From NCBI GenBank assembly GCA_003255025.1, contig QANY01013371.1, positions 1,323,263 through 1,387,262 on the forward strand: a stretch of DNA of 64,000 nucleotides. Reading direction: 5' to 3'. Positions 22,886-34,463 of the stretch are shown in pieces; positions within the stretch are counted from its first letter, which is position 1, and the number at the start of each line of letters is the position of its first letter. The notes under the pieces are model-generated. The model did not search any database and was not told the origin of the DNA. It saw only the letters and a list, made by a program, of their open reading frames with translations. The position numbers were made by a program, and so were the translations under genes. The DNA comes from Datisca glomerata. Lineage: Eukaryota > Streptophyta > Magnoliopsida > Cucurbitales > Datiscaceae.

Positions 22886-23160
22886 ACCATAAACTCTACA
22901 TCTCGCGCGATGTACAATTTTTAGAACTAGAATCCTATTACCCAAAGGACTCCGACAATCATAACCACCACCAAACGTTTCCGCTAACTAACAGTATTAT
23001 TTCCTCCGATATCATAAGACAGGAACAGGATACCACATCAACCGCGCCTGAGACAACTACCTCAGGGGGAGCAACTGATGAGGCAGTTGTCACTGATGAA
23101 GCAGTAATCGTAAGAAGATCAACAAGGCAAACTCAACCCCCAGCAAGATTAAAAGACTAC

Positions 23161-24110
23161 GTGTCACATCAGGTTCTATACCCTATCCAAAATTTCCTAT
23201 CTTATGATAAAATCTCTAACATCCACAGGGCATACTTGGGAAAATTTGATGAAACAGTTGAGCCAAAGACCCATCAAGAAGCCCAACTCGACCCCAAATG
23301 GAGAAAGGCGATGAATGAAGAACTTCTATCCTTGGAAAAAAATAAAACTTGGGACATAATCCCACTACCCAACGGGAAGAAACCCGTAGGATGTAAATGG
23401 GTCTACAAGACCAAATACAACAGCAACGGCACTATCGAGAGATATAAAACCCGACTAGTTGCAAAAGGCTTTACTCAGACATATGGAGTGGATTACCAGG
23501 AGACGTTCGCTCCAGTGGCAAAAATGAACACAATCCGAGTGTTACTATCCGTTGCCACCAACCTCAGCTGGGAACTATATCAAATGGATGTAAAAAACAC
23601 ATTCCTCCAAGGAAATCTGGAAGAAAAAGTATATATATCCCTACCTCCAGGACACGAGAAAGCAACGCACCCATCTCTGGTATGTAGATTAAATAAGGCT
23701 ATCTACGGCCTGAAACAGTCACCAAGGACATGGTATGGAAAATTAAGCCTGCCTCTTTTAAAAATTAACTTTGTCAAAAGCACGACTGACTCATCTATGT
23801 TCGTCAAACACACGAACAACTCCACCACCATCGCCAGGGGGTGCCAGGGGGTGCCAGAGAGGGTGAGAGCCTCGTCGTGTTAGTCTATGTAGATGACATT
23901 ATCATCACCGGAAATAACCACGATGAAATATCAGTGTTCAAGAATTTCTAAAAGGGGAGTTTGATATTAAAGATCTAGGAAAACTGAAGTACTTCTTAGG
24001 GATAGAAATAGCTCACTCGAAAAAGGGATTGTTTCTATTTCAAAGAAAATATATCTTAGATTTGTTAAAAGAAACAGGCATGATAGGGGGAAAAACCTGC
24101 TAGCACACCA
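23161..24110 (+). pseudogene. Copia reverse transcriptase, frameshifted before YVDD
   Basis: 23161-23883 encodes WRKAMNEELLSLEKNKTWD, KWVYKTKYNSNGTIERYK, LVAKGFTQTYGVDYQETFAP and LYQMDVKNTFLQGNLEEKVY, all canonical; N replaces A in the usual 'DVKNAFLHG'-type motif. The frame is then lost in a 10-base direct repeat (GCCAGGGGGT) at about 23833-23860. The YVDD box lies at 23886-23897 in another frame (VLVYVDDIIITGN). A further stop near 23949 and a frame change near 24095 break the thumb region. Confidence 0.9.
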
Positions 24111-24230
24111 ATGGAAACCAACATGAAAATAGGACTGAATGATAGCAAACCAATAATTGATATAGGCCAATATCAGAGACTAGTAGGAAAACTAATTTAT
24201 CTAACGGTTACAAGACCAGAATCACTTTTG

Positions 24231-24728
24231 CAGTTAGCATTATCAGTCAATTCATGCACGCACCCTGCACAAATCACCAGGCAGCCGCAGAAAGGATACT
24301 CAGATACCTTAAAGGAACACCCGGCCAAGGGATATGGATGAAGAGAACCGGAGTAAACTCTGTAGTTGGATACACTGACGCTGACTGGGCAGATAGTTAT
24401 GATAGAAAATCTACAACTGGCTTCTGTGTCTTTGTAGGTGGAAATCTAGTAACCTGGAAGAGCAATAAACAAACTGTTGCAGTTAGCATTATCAGTCAAT
24501 TCATGCACGCACCCTGCACAAATCACCAGGCAGCCGTAGAAAGGATACTCAGATACCTTAAAGGAACACCCGGCCAAGGGATATGGATGAAGAGAACCGG
24601 GGTAAACTCCGTAGTTGGATACACTGACGCTGACTGGGCAGGTAGTTATGATAGAAAATCTACAACTGGCTTCTGTGTCTTTGTAGGTAGAAATTTAGTA
24701 ACCTGGAAGAGCAAGAAACAAACTGTTG
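24231..24728 (+). repeat. 249-base tandem duplication inside RNase H
   Basis: Both units start CAGTTAGCATTATCAGTCAA and end AAACAAACTGTTG. They differ at fewer than about ten positions. 249 bases is 83 codons, so the frame is kept. Confidence 0.95.
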
Positions 24729-25084
24729 TGGCAAGGTCAAGTGCAGAGGCAGAATACAGAGCCATGGCCTCCATTGCTAGCGAACTCACATGGATTAGAC
24801 ATCTCCTTCAAGACATGAAAATCGAGATAAGAAAATCGATAGAAATGCACTGTGATAACCAAGCAGCACGTCATATTGCAATGAACCCCATTTTTCACGA
24901 GAGAACCAAACACATTGAAGTGGACTGTCACTTCATAAGAGAGAAGGTACAGTTGGGAGAAATCACCATTCCCTTTGTACGTAGTGAAGACCAGCTAGCC
25001 GACATCTTCACCAAAGCCCTTGACAAAAATAACCTCCAAAGAATACTTAACAAGTTAGGCTCGATCAACCTATACGAACCCAAC

Positions 25085-25095
25085 TTGAGGGGGAG
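25085..25095 (+). other. Polypurine tract of the copia element
   Basis: TTGAGGGGGAG sits directly before the 3' LTR, the standard position and composition for plus-strand priming. Confidence 0.85.
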
Positions 25096-25410
25096 TGTTG
25101 AAGAAAGAGAAGTAAAAGCTGCAGCCTCAGAAGGAAATCTTCATCATAGGCAAAAGAGGGAAGCAGAACAGAGACTTTCATCAAACACAGTGGGTGTCTA
25201 ACCATTTCTGGTAAAAAACGATTTGAGGCTTCAAGTAGGCATCCGTTGGAGATCATAGGAGATCATAGGCAACCGTTAGAATCATTTGTATATATATATA
25301 TATATCCTTCCTCATTGTAAACAAGTAGAATTTTTTTCAATAAGAAATCAGAACCAAGAGGTTCATCATTTTCTTTTAAGATCAGAACCAACAGATTCAT
25401 CATTTCTACA
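25096..25410 (+). repeat. 3' LTR of the copia element
   Basis: It begins TGTTGAAGAAAGAGAAGTAA and ends TCATTTCTACA. It has a shorter TA microsatellite than the 5' LTR and an extra 10-base repeat (GGAGATCATA) at about 25250. Confidence 0.92.
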
Positions 25411-25870
25411 AGAGACAATTGTTTTTAATGACGAAGGAATATCCGTCGTCATATACATCATTTAACAACAAAAAATAAATTCAGTCGCTACAAATAAGAT
25501 AATTATCAATGAAATTTAAATCTGTCACTAAAAGTACATCTTTAGCGACTAAACTACAGTTTATCGATAAGCATCACAGAAATTAAGCGACATATAATAC
25601 ATTTATAGCCTTTGGCCAAATATTTCCCCCATTTAGTTGACTGAACCGGATTTTGTCATTACAAAAGTAAATTAATGACTAAACTACATTTTGTCGCTAA
25701 ACATCATAAAAATTAAGCGACTAAACTACGTTGCTAAGCCTGATTTTTTATGTCATTGAAAATAAACTTCTTTGCCAATCCAAAATTGGATTCTAGGCCA
25801 AGGTATTTCCCTAATCTGGTCTCATGATGCGTATGAAGGATTGCCGCTAAATCATTTCTTTTATTGTTCC
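25411..25870. repeat. Transposon-end-like sequence with GCGACTAAACTAC motifs
   Basis: Short motifs such as TTAGCGACTAAACTAC and TTTGTCGCTAAACATCA recur on both strands. Such subterminal repeats are seen in CACTA-type and other DNA transposon remnants. I could not find paired ends. Confidence 0.45.
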
Positions 25871-25874
25871 GCCC

Positions 25875-26345
25875 ATTCCGACTAAAACTATATCGCTCTT
25901 GCTAAAGTTAAATTCATAAATGAGACTTGATTCCTCTGCTTCAACGAGAAGAGATGAAAAAGCTTCTGCACATGATATGAAGAGTAACAGTGACAATAGG
26001 TCCACATGCCTGCCTTAGGCAACGCTCAGGTGGCCGGCTGTCTGAAATATAACCATTAATAATGATTTTAAATGACACTGAAGAAAAAGCAAGAGAACAT
26101 CCATCTACACCATTTTTCAGAAAAAAAAAACATCTTCCTAAGCATCTTAATTACAAAAATTCACATGAGGCCATCGTAAGCCTTGGACATGTCAAGTTTG
26201 ATAACAACCTTCATTTTTCCTTACAAAATATGATCCTCAAAGAGTTAAGAAACTCATGAGCCAATAAGATATCATCCCCAATGAATCTGCCAAGAACAAA
26301 AGCTCTTTGAGCAGGATTTAATAAGTTTGCCCATCACTACTCTAA
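25875..26345 (-). pseudogene. LINE reverse transcriptase fragment
   Basis: Minus-strand frames read, in order, AQRAFVLGRFIGDDILLAHE, then VVIKLDMSKAYDG, then KIIINGYISDSRPPERCLRQ and CAEAFSSLLVEAEESSLIYE. These correspond to the consecutive plant LINE RT blocks 'AFVPGRxIxDNILxAHE', 'xKLDMSKAYDRxEW', 'NGxxxxxxxPxRGLRQGxPLSP' and 'CAExFSxLLxxAE'. A stop and frame change lie between the first two and the FADD box is missing, so this is a truncated fossil. Confidence 0.8.
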
Positions 26346-27076
26346 GCCTGATTGATATTAGAGAAATTTGCAACTTAAAAACAAGGACTCAACAAAAAGA
26401 TAATTGACCATTTCTTTTCACTTTAAATTTTCCCTGCCTTGAGCAAAAACTTTAACTCTAGTGTTTTATTAGAATTTGAATTAACCATGTTGAAATTAAT
26501 GGGTTGTTCTTTTAATGGCACTGTTGATGCAGTATTCTAAAATACATTAAATAAACCAAAAACTTGTAGGTTTTTAGAGAGAGAAAATCTCGTCTCTCGA
26601 GAAATCTCTTAGTTACAACCCTATCAGCACAACCGCCGCTCATACTTGTTCCTGTGAGTCCAGCCCCACTCGCTAGCAAGCTTCCGAGCTGATCGAGGCC
26701 TGGGCTTTTGTGTGCATATTGGTGTCGTGCTTACCAGACGAGTAAGGGCTATGGGTCTCTTTCATCTCGATGAAAGGCGCCTTCCTCTTGTGAGTTTTCC
26801 CGAACCCATACTCAAACACTGTGAGTCTAGGGCTAGACTTCGACGCTTTTCCTTCGCCTATCAATAGCAGTAATCATGTGAGTATTGGAGCCGCTCATCT
26901 GGGTTTTCGCCCATCTGTGAGTTATTGTCCTGGAAGGAGGTCGTCAGTCCTCCATTAAGCACTGGACTGGCTGGGCTGGATGTTTCTTCGCCCCTTCGTG
27001 GCTAATGTGTCACGATCTCCATCCACCGCCCCTAGAGACTATCATATTTGTGCCTCCATCCGAACCCCATGCGGTG
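26346..27076. other. Spacer, GC-richer block of unknown origin
   Basis: 26560-27070 is clearly richer in G and C than its surroundings (for example TCCGAGCTGATCGAGGCCTG) and may be part of another element. The open frame at 26864-26673 on the minus strand shows no known domain. Confidence 0.35.
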
Positions 27077-27480
27077 CACTACAAGAAATAAGAGACATGG
27101 ACTTTAGCTATCAATATTTTAATCGTTAAAATCCGAAAAAATCGTCGCGAAAACTGCACTACAAGAAACAAGAAACATGCACTTTAGCTATCAATATTTT
27201 AATCGTTACGGTCTCAAAAAATCGTCGTGAAAATCTTTCGTGACGATCAAAATTTTGTTATGAACTTCGTCGCGTTTGCTTCGTCAGCGAAAGACTTTCT
27301 TGATGATTTTTTGAAGTCATCGCATTAGACTTTCATGACAAAATAAAAACTACGACCAAAATAAATATTGGTCGCGAAAACCCTTTCGCGACCAAAAAAT
27401 AATGATCGTCTTAAACCCTTTCGCGACAAAAGCAAAGTTGCTAGCCAAAGGTTTTTCGAGGCCGAAAAAATTTCGTCACA
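27077..27480 (+). mobile_element. CACTA-type transposon terminus, duplicated
   Basis: CACTACAAGAAATAAGAGAC at 27077 is followed 80 bases later (27157) by CACTACAAGAAACAAGAAAC, with the following about 50 bases also repeated. CACTACAAGAAA is the typical plant CACTA terminal inverted repeat. Downstream, motifs such as GGTCGCGAAAACCCTTTCGCGACC recur as subterminal repeats. No opposite TIR (TTTCTTGTAGTG) was seen to the right, so the element is truncated or its other end is lost. Confidence 0.7.
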
Positions 27481-27784
27481 AAAACATTTTACCACCAATT
27501 TTTTTTGTCACACAATGTTTTCGGCAACCAAATTTTGCATTACAAAAATGCTGTAATAATAAATAATATCACATGTAATAGCAATTAACATCAACAGAAA
27601 GTTTATCAAACCTGAAATTTTCTAAAGAATATATATACATATCATTAATATAATAGTTCATTACAAAATCTCCGAATCATAATTCATTATAGGATTTGAT
27701 TCACAAATGTATTCAAAGAAAATAAAGAAGAGAGTATTTTAAGTTTGATGTTAACTACAAAGCTTAACAAATATTCTATAGCTT

Positions 27785-28060
27785 ATGTTTCTGTTGTTGA
27801 GTCATCATCAAAAGATGAAAAACCGTTTTAACGAGCCCAAGCAAGTAAACTTTGTAGTTGACTCATCAACTAGATTTGTTTTTTTTAGTTCTGTATTTTC
27901 AACTCGACTCTTTTTCTTGGAAGATGTCAGTGGAGCTCCATGTCCAAGACCTCTATTTCACCTGAGAACTTCTTCAACCATCACTTCTTCGGAGCGAGGT
28001 GTGGCATACTCAGTAATAGGCTCATATCGCAAAACACACATGCGTTCCTGTGTAACATAA
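27785..28060 (-). pseudogene. Possible CACTA transposase remnant
   Basis: The minus strand gives a coding-like text, HVCVLRYEPITEYATPRSEE, then a stop, then HGAPLTSSKKKSRVENTEL. It lies between the CACTA end and the tandem array. I do not recognise a motif that proves the family, so the label rests on position and composition. Confidence 0.25.
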
Positions 28061-28089
28061 CAATGAGTCAAGCTTTAAATTCAAACTAA

Positions 28090-29755
28090 CACTATTAGAG
28101 CATCAATTAGAAAGTATTCAAATATCATCATTAAGCACGCTCAGATACAAAGTGATAAGCCCCCCTCCCCCCACACATATTGAAACTAACACTATTATCA
28201 AGACAATGAGCATCAATTCAGAAGATATTCAAAAATCATCTAACACGCTCAGATACAAAGTGATAACTCCCCACCCACGCACACCTACACACCCACACAC
28301 GACTAACACTATTAACAAGACAAAGAGCATCAATTCAGAAGATATTCAAAAATCATCTAACACGCTCAGATACACTATTGGAGCATCAATTAGAAAGTAT
28401 TCAAACATCATCATCACTCAGATACAAAGTGCTAATCCCCCTACACACACGCACCCACATTGAAACTAACACTATTATCAATACAAGGAGCATCAATTCA
28501 GAAGATATTCAAAAATCATCTAACACGTTCAGATACAAAATGATAACCCCCCCTCACACACCCACACACATAACTAACACTATTATCAAGACAAAGAGCA
28601 TCAATTTAGAAGATATTCAAAAATCATCTAACATGCTCAAATACATTATTGGAGCATCAATTAGAAAGTATTCCAATATCATCATCAAGCATGTTCAGAT
28701 ACAAAGTGATAAGCCCCCCCTCGCACACACCTACACACCCACACAAGAAACTAACACTATTATCAAGACAAAGAGCATCAGTTCAGAAGATATTCAAAAA
28801 TCATCTAACACGCTCAGATACACTATTGGAGCATCAATTAGAAAGTATTCAAACATCATCATCACTCAGATACAAAGGGCTAATCCCCCCACACGCACTC
28901 ACATTAATACTAACATTATTATCAATACAAGGAGCATCAATTCAGAAGATATTCAAAAATTATCTAACACGTTCAGATACAAAATGATAACCCATACACA
29001 CTCACACACAAAACTAACATTATTATCAAGACAAAGAGCATCAATTTAAAAAATATTCAAAAATCATCTAACACGCTCAGATACACTATTGGAGCATCAA
29101 TTAGAAATTATCCAAACATCATCATCAAGCACGTTCAGATACAAAGTGATAACCCCCCCCCCCCCCCCCCCCACCCCCACCNNNNNNNNNNCCCGCACAC
29201 CCACACACCCACATAAGAAACTAACACTATTATCAAGACAAGGAGCATCAATTCAGAAGATATTCAAAAATCATCTAACACGCTCAGATACACTATTGGA
29301 GCATCAATTAGAAAGTATTCAAACATCATCATCACTCAGATACAAAGTGTTAATCCCCCCCTCACACACACTCGCACTCACATTGAAACTAACATTATTA
29401 TCAAGAGACGGAGCATCAATTTAGAAGAGATTCAAAAATCATCTAATACGCTCAGATACAAAGTGATAACCCCCCCCCCCTCACGCACACACCTACACAC
29501 TTACGCACCCACACAAGAAACTAACACTATTATCAAGACAAAGAGCATCAATTCAGAAGATATTCAAAAATCATCTAACACTCTCAGATACACTATTGGA
29601 GCATCAATTAAAAAGTATTCAAAATTTATCATCACTTAGATACAAAGTGCTAATCCCCCCCCCCCCACACACCCACACATGAAACTAACATTATTATCAA
29701 GACAAAGAACATCAATTTAGAAGATATTCAAAAATCATCTAACACACTCAGAATC
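28090..29755. repeat. Complex tandem array with C-run/AC-rich linkers
   Basis: Two related core units alternate: GAGCATCAATTCAGAAGATA with TTCAAAAATCATCTAACACG, and GAGCATCAATTAGAAAGTAT with TCAAACATCATCATCA. Most are followed by GCTCAGATAC and then AAAGTGATAA and a linker of C-runs and ACAC repeats, and ACTAACACTATTATCAAGAC. About 18 core copies are present. The two cores share a common ancestor. Several frames stay open across the array only because the units lack stops. Confidence 0.9.
29182..29191. other. Assembly gap, 10 N
   Basis: Ten N bases sit right after a C-run in the tandem array, so the true array length is unknown. Confidence 1.
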
Positions 29756-32700
29756 AGTTTAGGTCTGGTGTAAAAAATTATTTACATGATTCTCGAGTAT
29801 GAGGTAGCGTCATGTTAATGTTTATTTGGTTAAATTATCAATATGTGTATACTAGCTGATCTAAGTTTTATAAATATGATCTATGCTAACACATGTTAAG
29901 CATTATCATATATACTTATTTAGATTATCCACCAGATAATAAATTCACATTTTCAATGGACAAAAATTTCATATTTAAGAGAAATAAAGTGATAAAAAAG
30001 GTGAATACTTAGCTTTGAGTTCAATGTGTTCTTTTAAATGTCATTTGTAAGTTCTTAATTTCGTTGGCCGCTCCTTGTCAACCAGTTTTCCGCTTTCCCT
30101 TCATGCACCTTCATTCTTGGTTTCAGTTTGTGAAATTACTCTACGAGTCATCGTTTACGTTTCATTGCTCGTTCATCTCTTATTTTCCTGCACTTTTGCA
30201 TGAAGAAAAGGGAAAAGAAAATCTTCAAAAATACACAGATCAAAATCTATGTTTCTGCTCATCTACCATGAAAATTTTCTATTATTTTATTTTTTTAAGC
30301 TTAAGATAAGCTTAAATTCAAAACTTAAATTAGAATTTAATAATCTCATGTTATCCATAATAGGGTCAAACTATGAATTTTATCAAGATAAATGACCTAA
30401 AGAGGATAAATGTAATTTCTATAATTATATTAGAGTATGGTAAAATTTAAATATAGAGAGCCAATTAATTATTACCTACACAATCAGTGTTGAATTAATT
30501 TCTACTAATTTATTATGCTTGAACGATTGTGTAAATATTTTTCTCAAGACATTGTACGATATGCTCATGGAATCATTCAATTTTTAACGGATAATATATG
30601 TATTTAAATGGCAAAGCAGTAATTTAAAAATAAATACTTAACTTGTAATTTGAAGTCCTCCATTTATTTGCATAAGATTATCTATGAGGGCTTTGCAAGT
30701 TTGTGGATTAAATCTTCCAAATTATGAAGCACATTGGGCTTGGCATGAATCAAATTTGTGGAGGCTATGAGGCTTGGGCTCAGCCTTGAGTCACGGCCCA
30801 AAAGACATGCCTGGTACTTACGCGGATCATGGGTCGTGAACGGGTCACACGCGGGTCGTGGATTGGTGTCGGGCAGAACACGGGTCACGCGTTCTTCTAG
30901 GTTGTGCGTTAGGCTTTAATTTGTGGGCTTGCTTAGCATCTCATGGTTTTGCGTGGGCCATTTGAAGGAGGGAAGGCCAGGTGTTAGGCTTGAGCAACTT
31001 GAGCCATTTGAGTAACCAAGGCCTGCACAGAGAGAGTTTGGGACTGGAGGGTCATGCGGGGGTTCATTTGCGGTTCATCCCACAGGTCACCCAGAGGAAC
31101 CTATGAGTCGTGGTGCGGATCTCGGGTCAGGGGAGTGAAGCTTAGAAGATATGAATGCCAACTCATATTCCTTGCTTTGGGATCTCTCTTGGGCCCTTGC
31201 AAGCTCTTTCCCTTGGGCTTCCCAAGTGGAAAGCAGGGGCGGACCGGGTAGGTTAACCCGGTTTGTTGAAGTCGGGTAAGGAGGGAGAACTGCCACTGAC
31301 TCCGCCAGTGCGTGGGCACGTGTGACAGATTTCAGCGGCCATTTTTGGTCGGCGATAGCTTAAATTACCAAAAACTTCATTCTGAGCATTTTTTGGGGTG
31401 TTTTGGAGTATGAACCCACTTCATTCGAGATAGATCTGAGCTTCTTTGTTTGACAATAAAGGAGATTATTCACGGTCTAAAAAAGGTCCGACGACATCGT
31501 TGGTGAGTGGTTCGGGTGAGGACGTCGATGACCTGAAAGACGCCCTGAGCTGGTTGTTATCGACGGCTTCACGACTACGCGTGGCTCGTCGGCTTCTGTA
31601 ATGGTGGATTCCGCTTATCAGAACTTTTTTTTTGCTCTTGGCCTGGCTGTCATTGGCGAGCTTCAATCGTCCGGCAATCCGTGGGTGGCAGTTTGTGGGG
31701 TTCGCCGGCCCCTCGTTGTATTTGTTGCATTTCCAAATCCAATCGCCAACTAATAGGGTTAGTATTTTTTTAATAATAATAATCACACAAAAGAAATAAA
31801 CCGATCAAATATGTAATAAATGAATTTACCATTCTTCACTTCTGTTTCTGTAGTCGTTTCCACTTCTACTTCCATTTTGAGTTTCCGTCCCGTTATTTTT
31901 ATCGTTCCCGCTTCTGGTTCTGCTTCCATTTCCATTTTTACTTTTGTTGTCGAAAGGGTGTTTTTTATTTGGTTTTGAGCATTTGTGAAGGTATTTCTTG
32001 AGTTTTTCTCATCTCTCAATAAAGGAAACCAATTCACTATCTCTGATAATCGATCGTGAATTTTCTATATCATAACATGAAATCAAGAGAATAGTTTAAA
32101 GAGAGAATGAGAGAATAAAGATACCACGATTTACGTGAAAAATTTTTAAAGGGAAGAAAAATCACGAGGAGACTTTGATAGTAATTCATTATGGAGCAAG
32201 AGTTTACAAGGTTAATGCAAATTACATAGTCAGCTCGTTTCTTATGGGTATTGAGAGTTGTTATCTCTTTAGAATTATATATTACCTCTATTTATAGGAC
32301 TTCAATAAGTTACACAAAATAGGATAGAACTTATCTAATTCTATCTGAAAATTGGATCAGCAGAATATTCCTCTGAGATATAGTTTATCAACACTAACAA
32401 CTTAAGTAAATCTTGATCGCTCGATCAATCTAATGATCTTGATTAGCTTCTCTTTGGATTGTCACATTGACAACTCATATACTTTCGTCTGATTGGTCTG
32501 CTCCTCATCACCACCAAGTTGATTCTACAATTTTCGCTATATCTTCTTATGGAGTTTTCGGTCTATATCTTGCTAGGTGTTTCGTGAAATTTTACCTGTA
32601 CAGCTGAACCAGGCCTGGTGTACCTAGTGAGATTCAACTACTATCAAGAATGATTCTAGTGAGTTCAAGTGTACCGATAGTTGGGTGTTGCTCAGTCGTG

Positions 32701-33059
32701 CTTTGAGTTTTGGTTTGGGGTGTCCCTACTCGCATCCGATAAGATGGTCCATTTTTTGTTGTAGTTCATCACAGTGTACCTTGATATGCATTTGAGTTCG
32801 TTGGTAAGCCGATGTTAAGGTCTCTGCAGAGGTTAGATTGTTATTATGCTAGTGTTTAACTCTATCGTTTTGTTGAATGTTCTTGTTGGTTAACTTCAAG
32901 TGGTTCCTTCTGGTTTAGTCCCCGCTCTGAATCTTCATCGTAGTGTTTCTCTCAGAGTATTAAGTTTGACGTGTTTGGCTTCATCATGTTACATTATAGT
33001 GCTGATTATAATGTTTATGCAACTTTGTGTCATCTCGCAATTTAGTAGTATTCGTATAC
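29756..33059. other. Spacer with retroelement-like debris
   Basis: 30690-31340 is GC-richer with GGGTCGTGAACGGGTCACAC-like text. 31790-31940 is a low-complexity TTCC/GAAG-rich stretch. 32050-32400 on the minus strand shows a promoter-like CCTATAAATAGAGG and a T-rich leader ending near TTATCAGAGA, as in a copia LTR plus primer site. None of this is strong enough for a named element. Confidence 0.35.
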
Positions 33060-33711
33060 CTAGGGTATCCCCCTCATATAAGTATATTTTTTATCACTAA
33101 TTCGTTTTCTTAGTGTACTTGATATTTGGTGCAATGAATTTTTCGGGACTAGAGCGGACAAAATCTCTAGGCTTAGCGACGATTTGGTTAAAGAGTCCAG
33201 GTCTTCCACTACTGCGGTTCCCAGCTTTTTGATTTCAATCATATTTTTCTCTAATGTTTTTTTACTAACTTGCTCGGTTAGGAATTCATTTGCTCTAGTT
33301 TTTCCAGTTGCTTCTCTTTTAGCATGTTTGGATTGAACATCAATGTTTCCATCATCTTTTTACAATTGGTTTTGGTTTACGTTCAGGTTTGTCTGCTCAA
33401 AAAGCTAGGTCTCTATAATTTTCTTGTTCATCTTTTAGATTCCTCTAATTTTCCTATTTCCACCTGCATGAAAATGTTTGACTTACCTCAATTCAGTTTT
33501 CCATTACCTAGCATTGCAGAGCAGCAACTTGCTCATGGATTGTTAGCAATGTAGCTTGGAGAGCTTCATTGCTCCAATTTTCCATGTTCCCCATCCTTAT
33601 AAGGGCTACTTCTACCATAACTTGGATCTCTACGTACCATTGGGAGGGCTGGATCCAAGGTCTTGCCCTATTTTCATTGCCACGAGCAATGTTTGATCTT
33701 GTTCTAAGCAT
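33060..33711 (-). pseudogene. Possible gypsy gag N-terminal remnant
   Basis: The minus strand starts MLRTRSNIARGNENRARPW and continues in broken frames to SSLSLEILSALVP near 33170, a layout seen at the start of some plant gypsy gag genes. A minus-strand CTATAAATATACATAAGG box at about 33912-33929 could belong to its LTR. No zinc knuckle or protease was found. Weakly supported. Confidence 0.35.
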
Positions 33712-34463
33712 TTTGTAGTTTAGTTTTTGTGGTAGGCTGTTCTGAGTGTCATTCTCCTATCAAATTTGATTTACAAAGAGCCAATCTATAAAGGATTTAC
33801 TGTTGATATTGATAGAGATAAAAGAGATATAAGTGTTCAGAGAGTAAAAAGTATCTGAATTGATTATATTATAGCAATTCGAATGCCTACCTCATTGGCG
33901 TTTACCTTATGTATATTTATAGGCTCATTAACTAGAGACTTACAAATGTTTTATTGTAACCGAATTTAACAGATAATTAGGGATAATAGGTGAGAAGTAG
34001 TTGCGACAACCGATTTGTCTAAGTCTCTAATAGTTGTATAGTATCTTGACCGTCTATTTTATCACGCAATCAGAATATTGTATAGTTGTTTCCGTCCATG
34101 TAGGATGCCACATACTTCTTCCTCATTTGTTCAGTGCCACTCACATTTCATCCTAGACAACATCTAAAGAATCCATGTATAATATATTCAACCACCTTAT
34201 AATATATATTTACAAACGAACACATATATTATATTTTGGTGGTAATGTCACACTTTCCCAGACTATCAGTAATGTTTATTATACTTTTTCATTTTCCAAT
34301 AATGTTCATTATGTGATAATCTTACATTCCGCGAGATAAATCGTCAACGCTAAAATTCAATATATCACGCTATCAGTTGAATACATTTGCACAAGGGAAG
34401 GTCTAATTAATTATAAACATATTAAAGTACAAAAAGTAAATTAACCTAAATAATCATTATATG

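Larger units (their letters stand above)
24111..25095 (+). pseudogene. Copia RNase H with internal 249-base duplication
   Basis: The copia RNase H motifs are present: YTDADWAGSYDRKSTTGFC, WKSKKQTVVARSSAEAEYRA, MHCDNQAARHIAMNP and FHERTKHIEVDCHFIREKV, then ADIFTKALDKN at the end. The segment from the tail of RT through the first catalytic Asp (24231-24479) is repeated in tandem at 24480-24728, in frame. The protein would therefore carry two copies of the DADW block but only one of the later motifs. Confidence 0.9.
20121..25410 (+). mobile_element. Ty1/copia LTR retrotransposon, full length but inactive
   Basis: LTRs lie at 20121-20506 and 25096-25410, with gag, protease, integrase, reverse transcriptase and RNase H between them in copia order. 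The five bases before (AGAGG) and after (AGAGA) differ at one position and probably are the target-site duplication. Several stops and frameshifts break the coding region. The comparable parts of the LTRs differ at roughly one base in twenty by eye, so the insertion is not recent. Confidence 0.93.

Noticed and set aside
28152..29424. Long overlapping open frames of up to 223 codons across the tandem array
   Set aside because: They are open only because the repeat units lack stop codons in those frames; the frame shifts at C-runs and there is no start context or known domain.
28090..29755. CRISPR-like repeat and spacer layout
   Set aside because: Units are diverged, linkers are simple C and AC runs, lengths are irregular and the genome is eukaryotic.
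31054..31319. Overlapping frames of 65-72 codons on both strands
   Set aside because: They come from local GC richness; there are no motifs and no support for expression.
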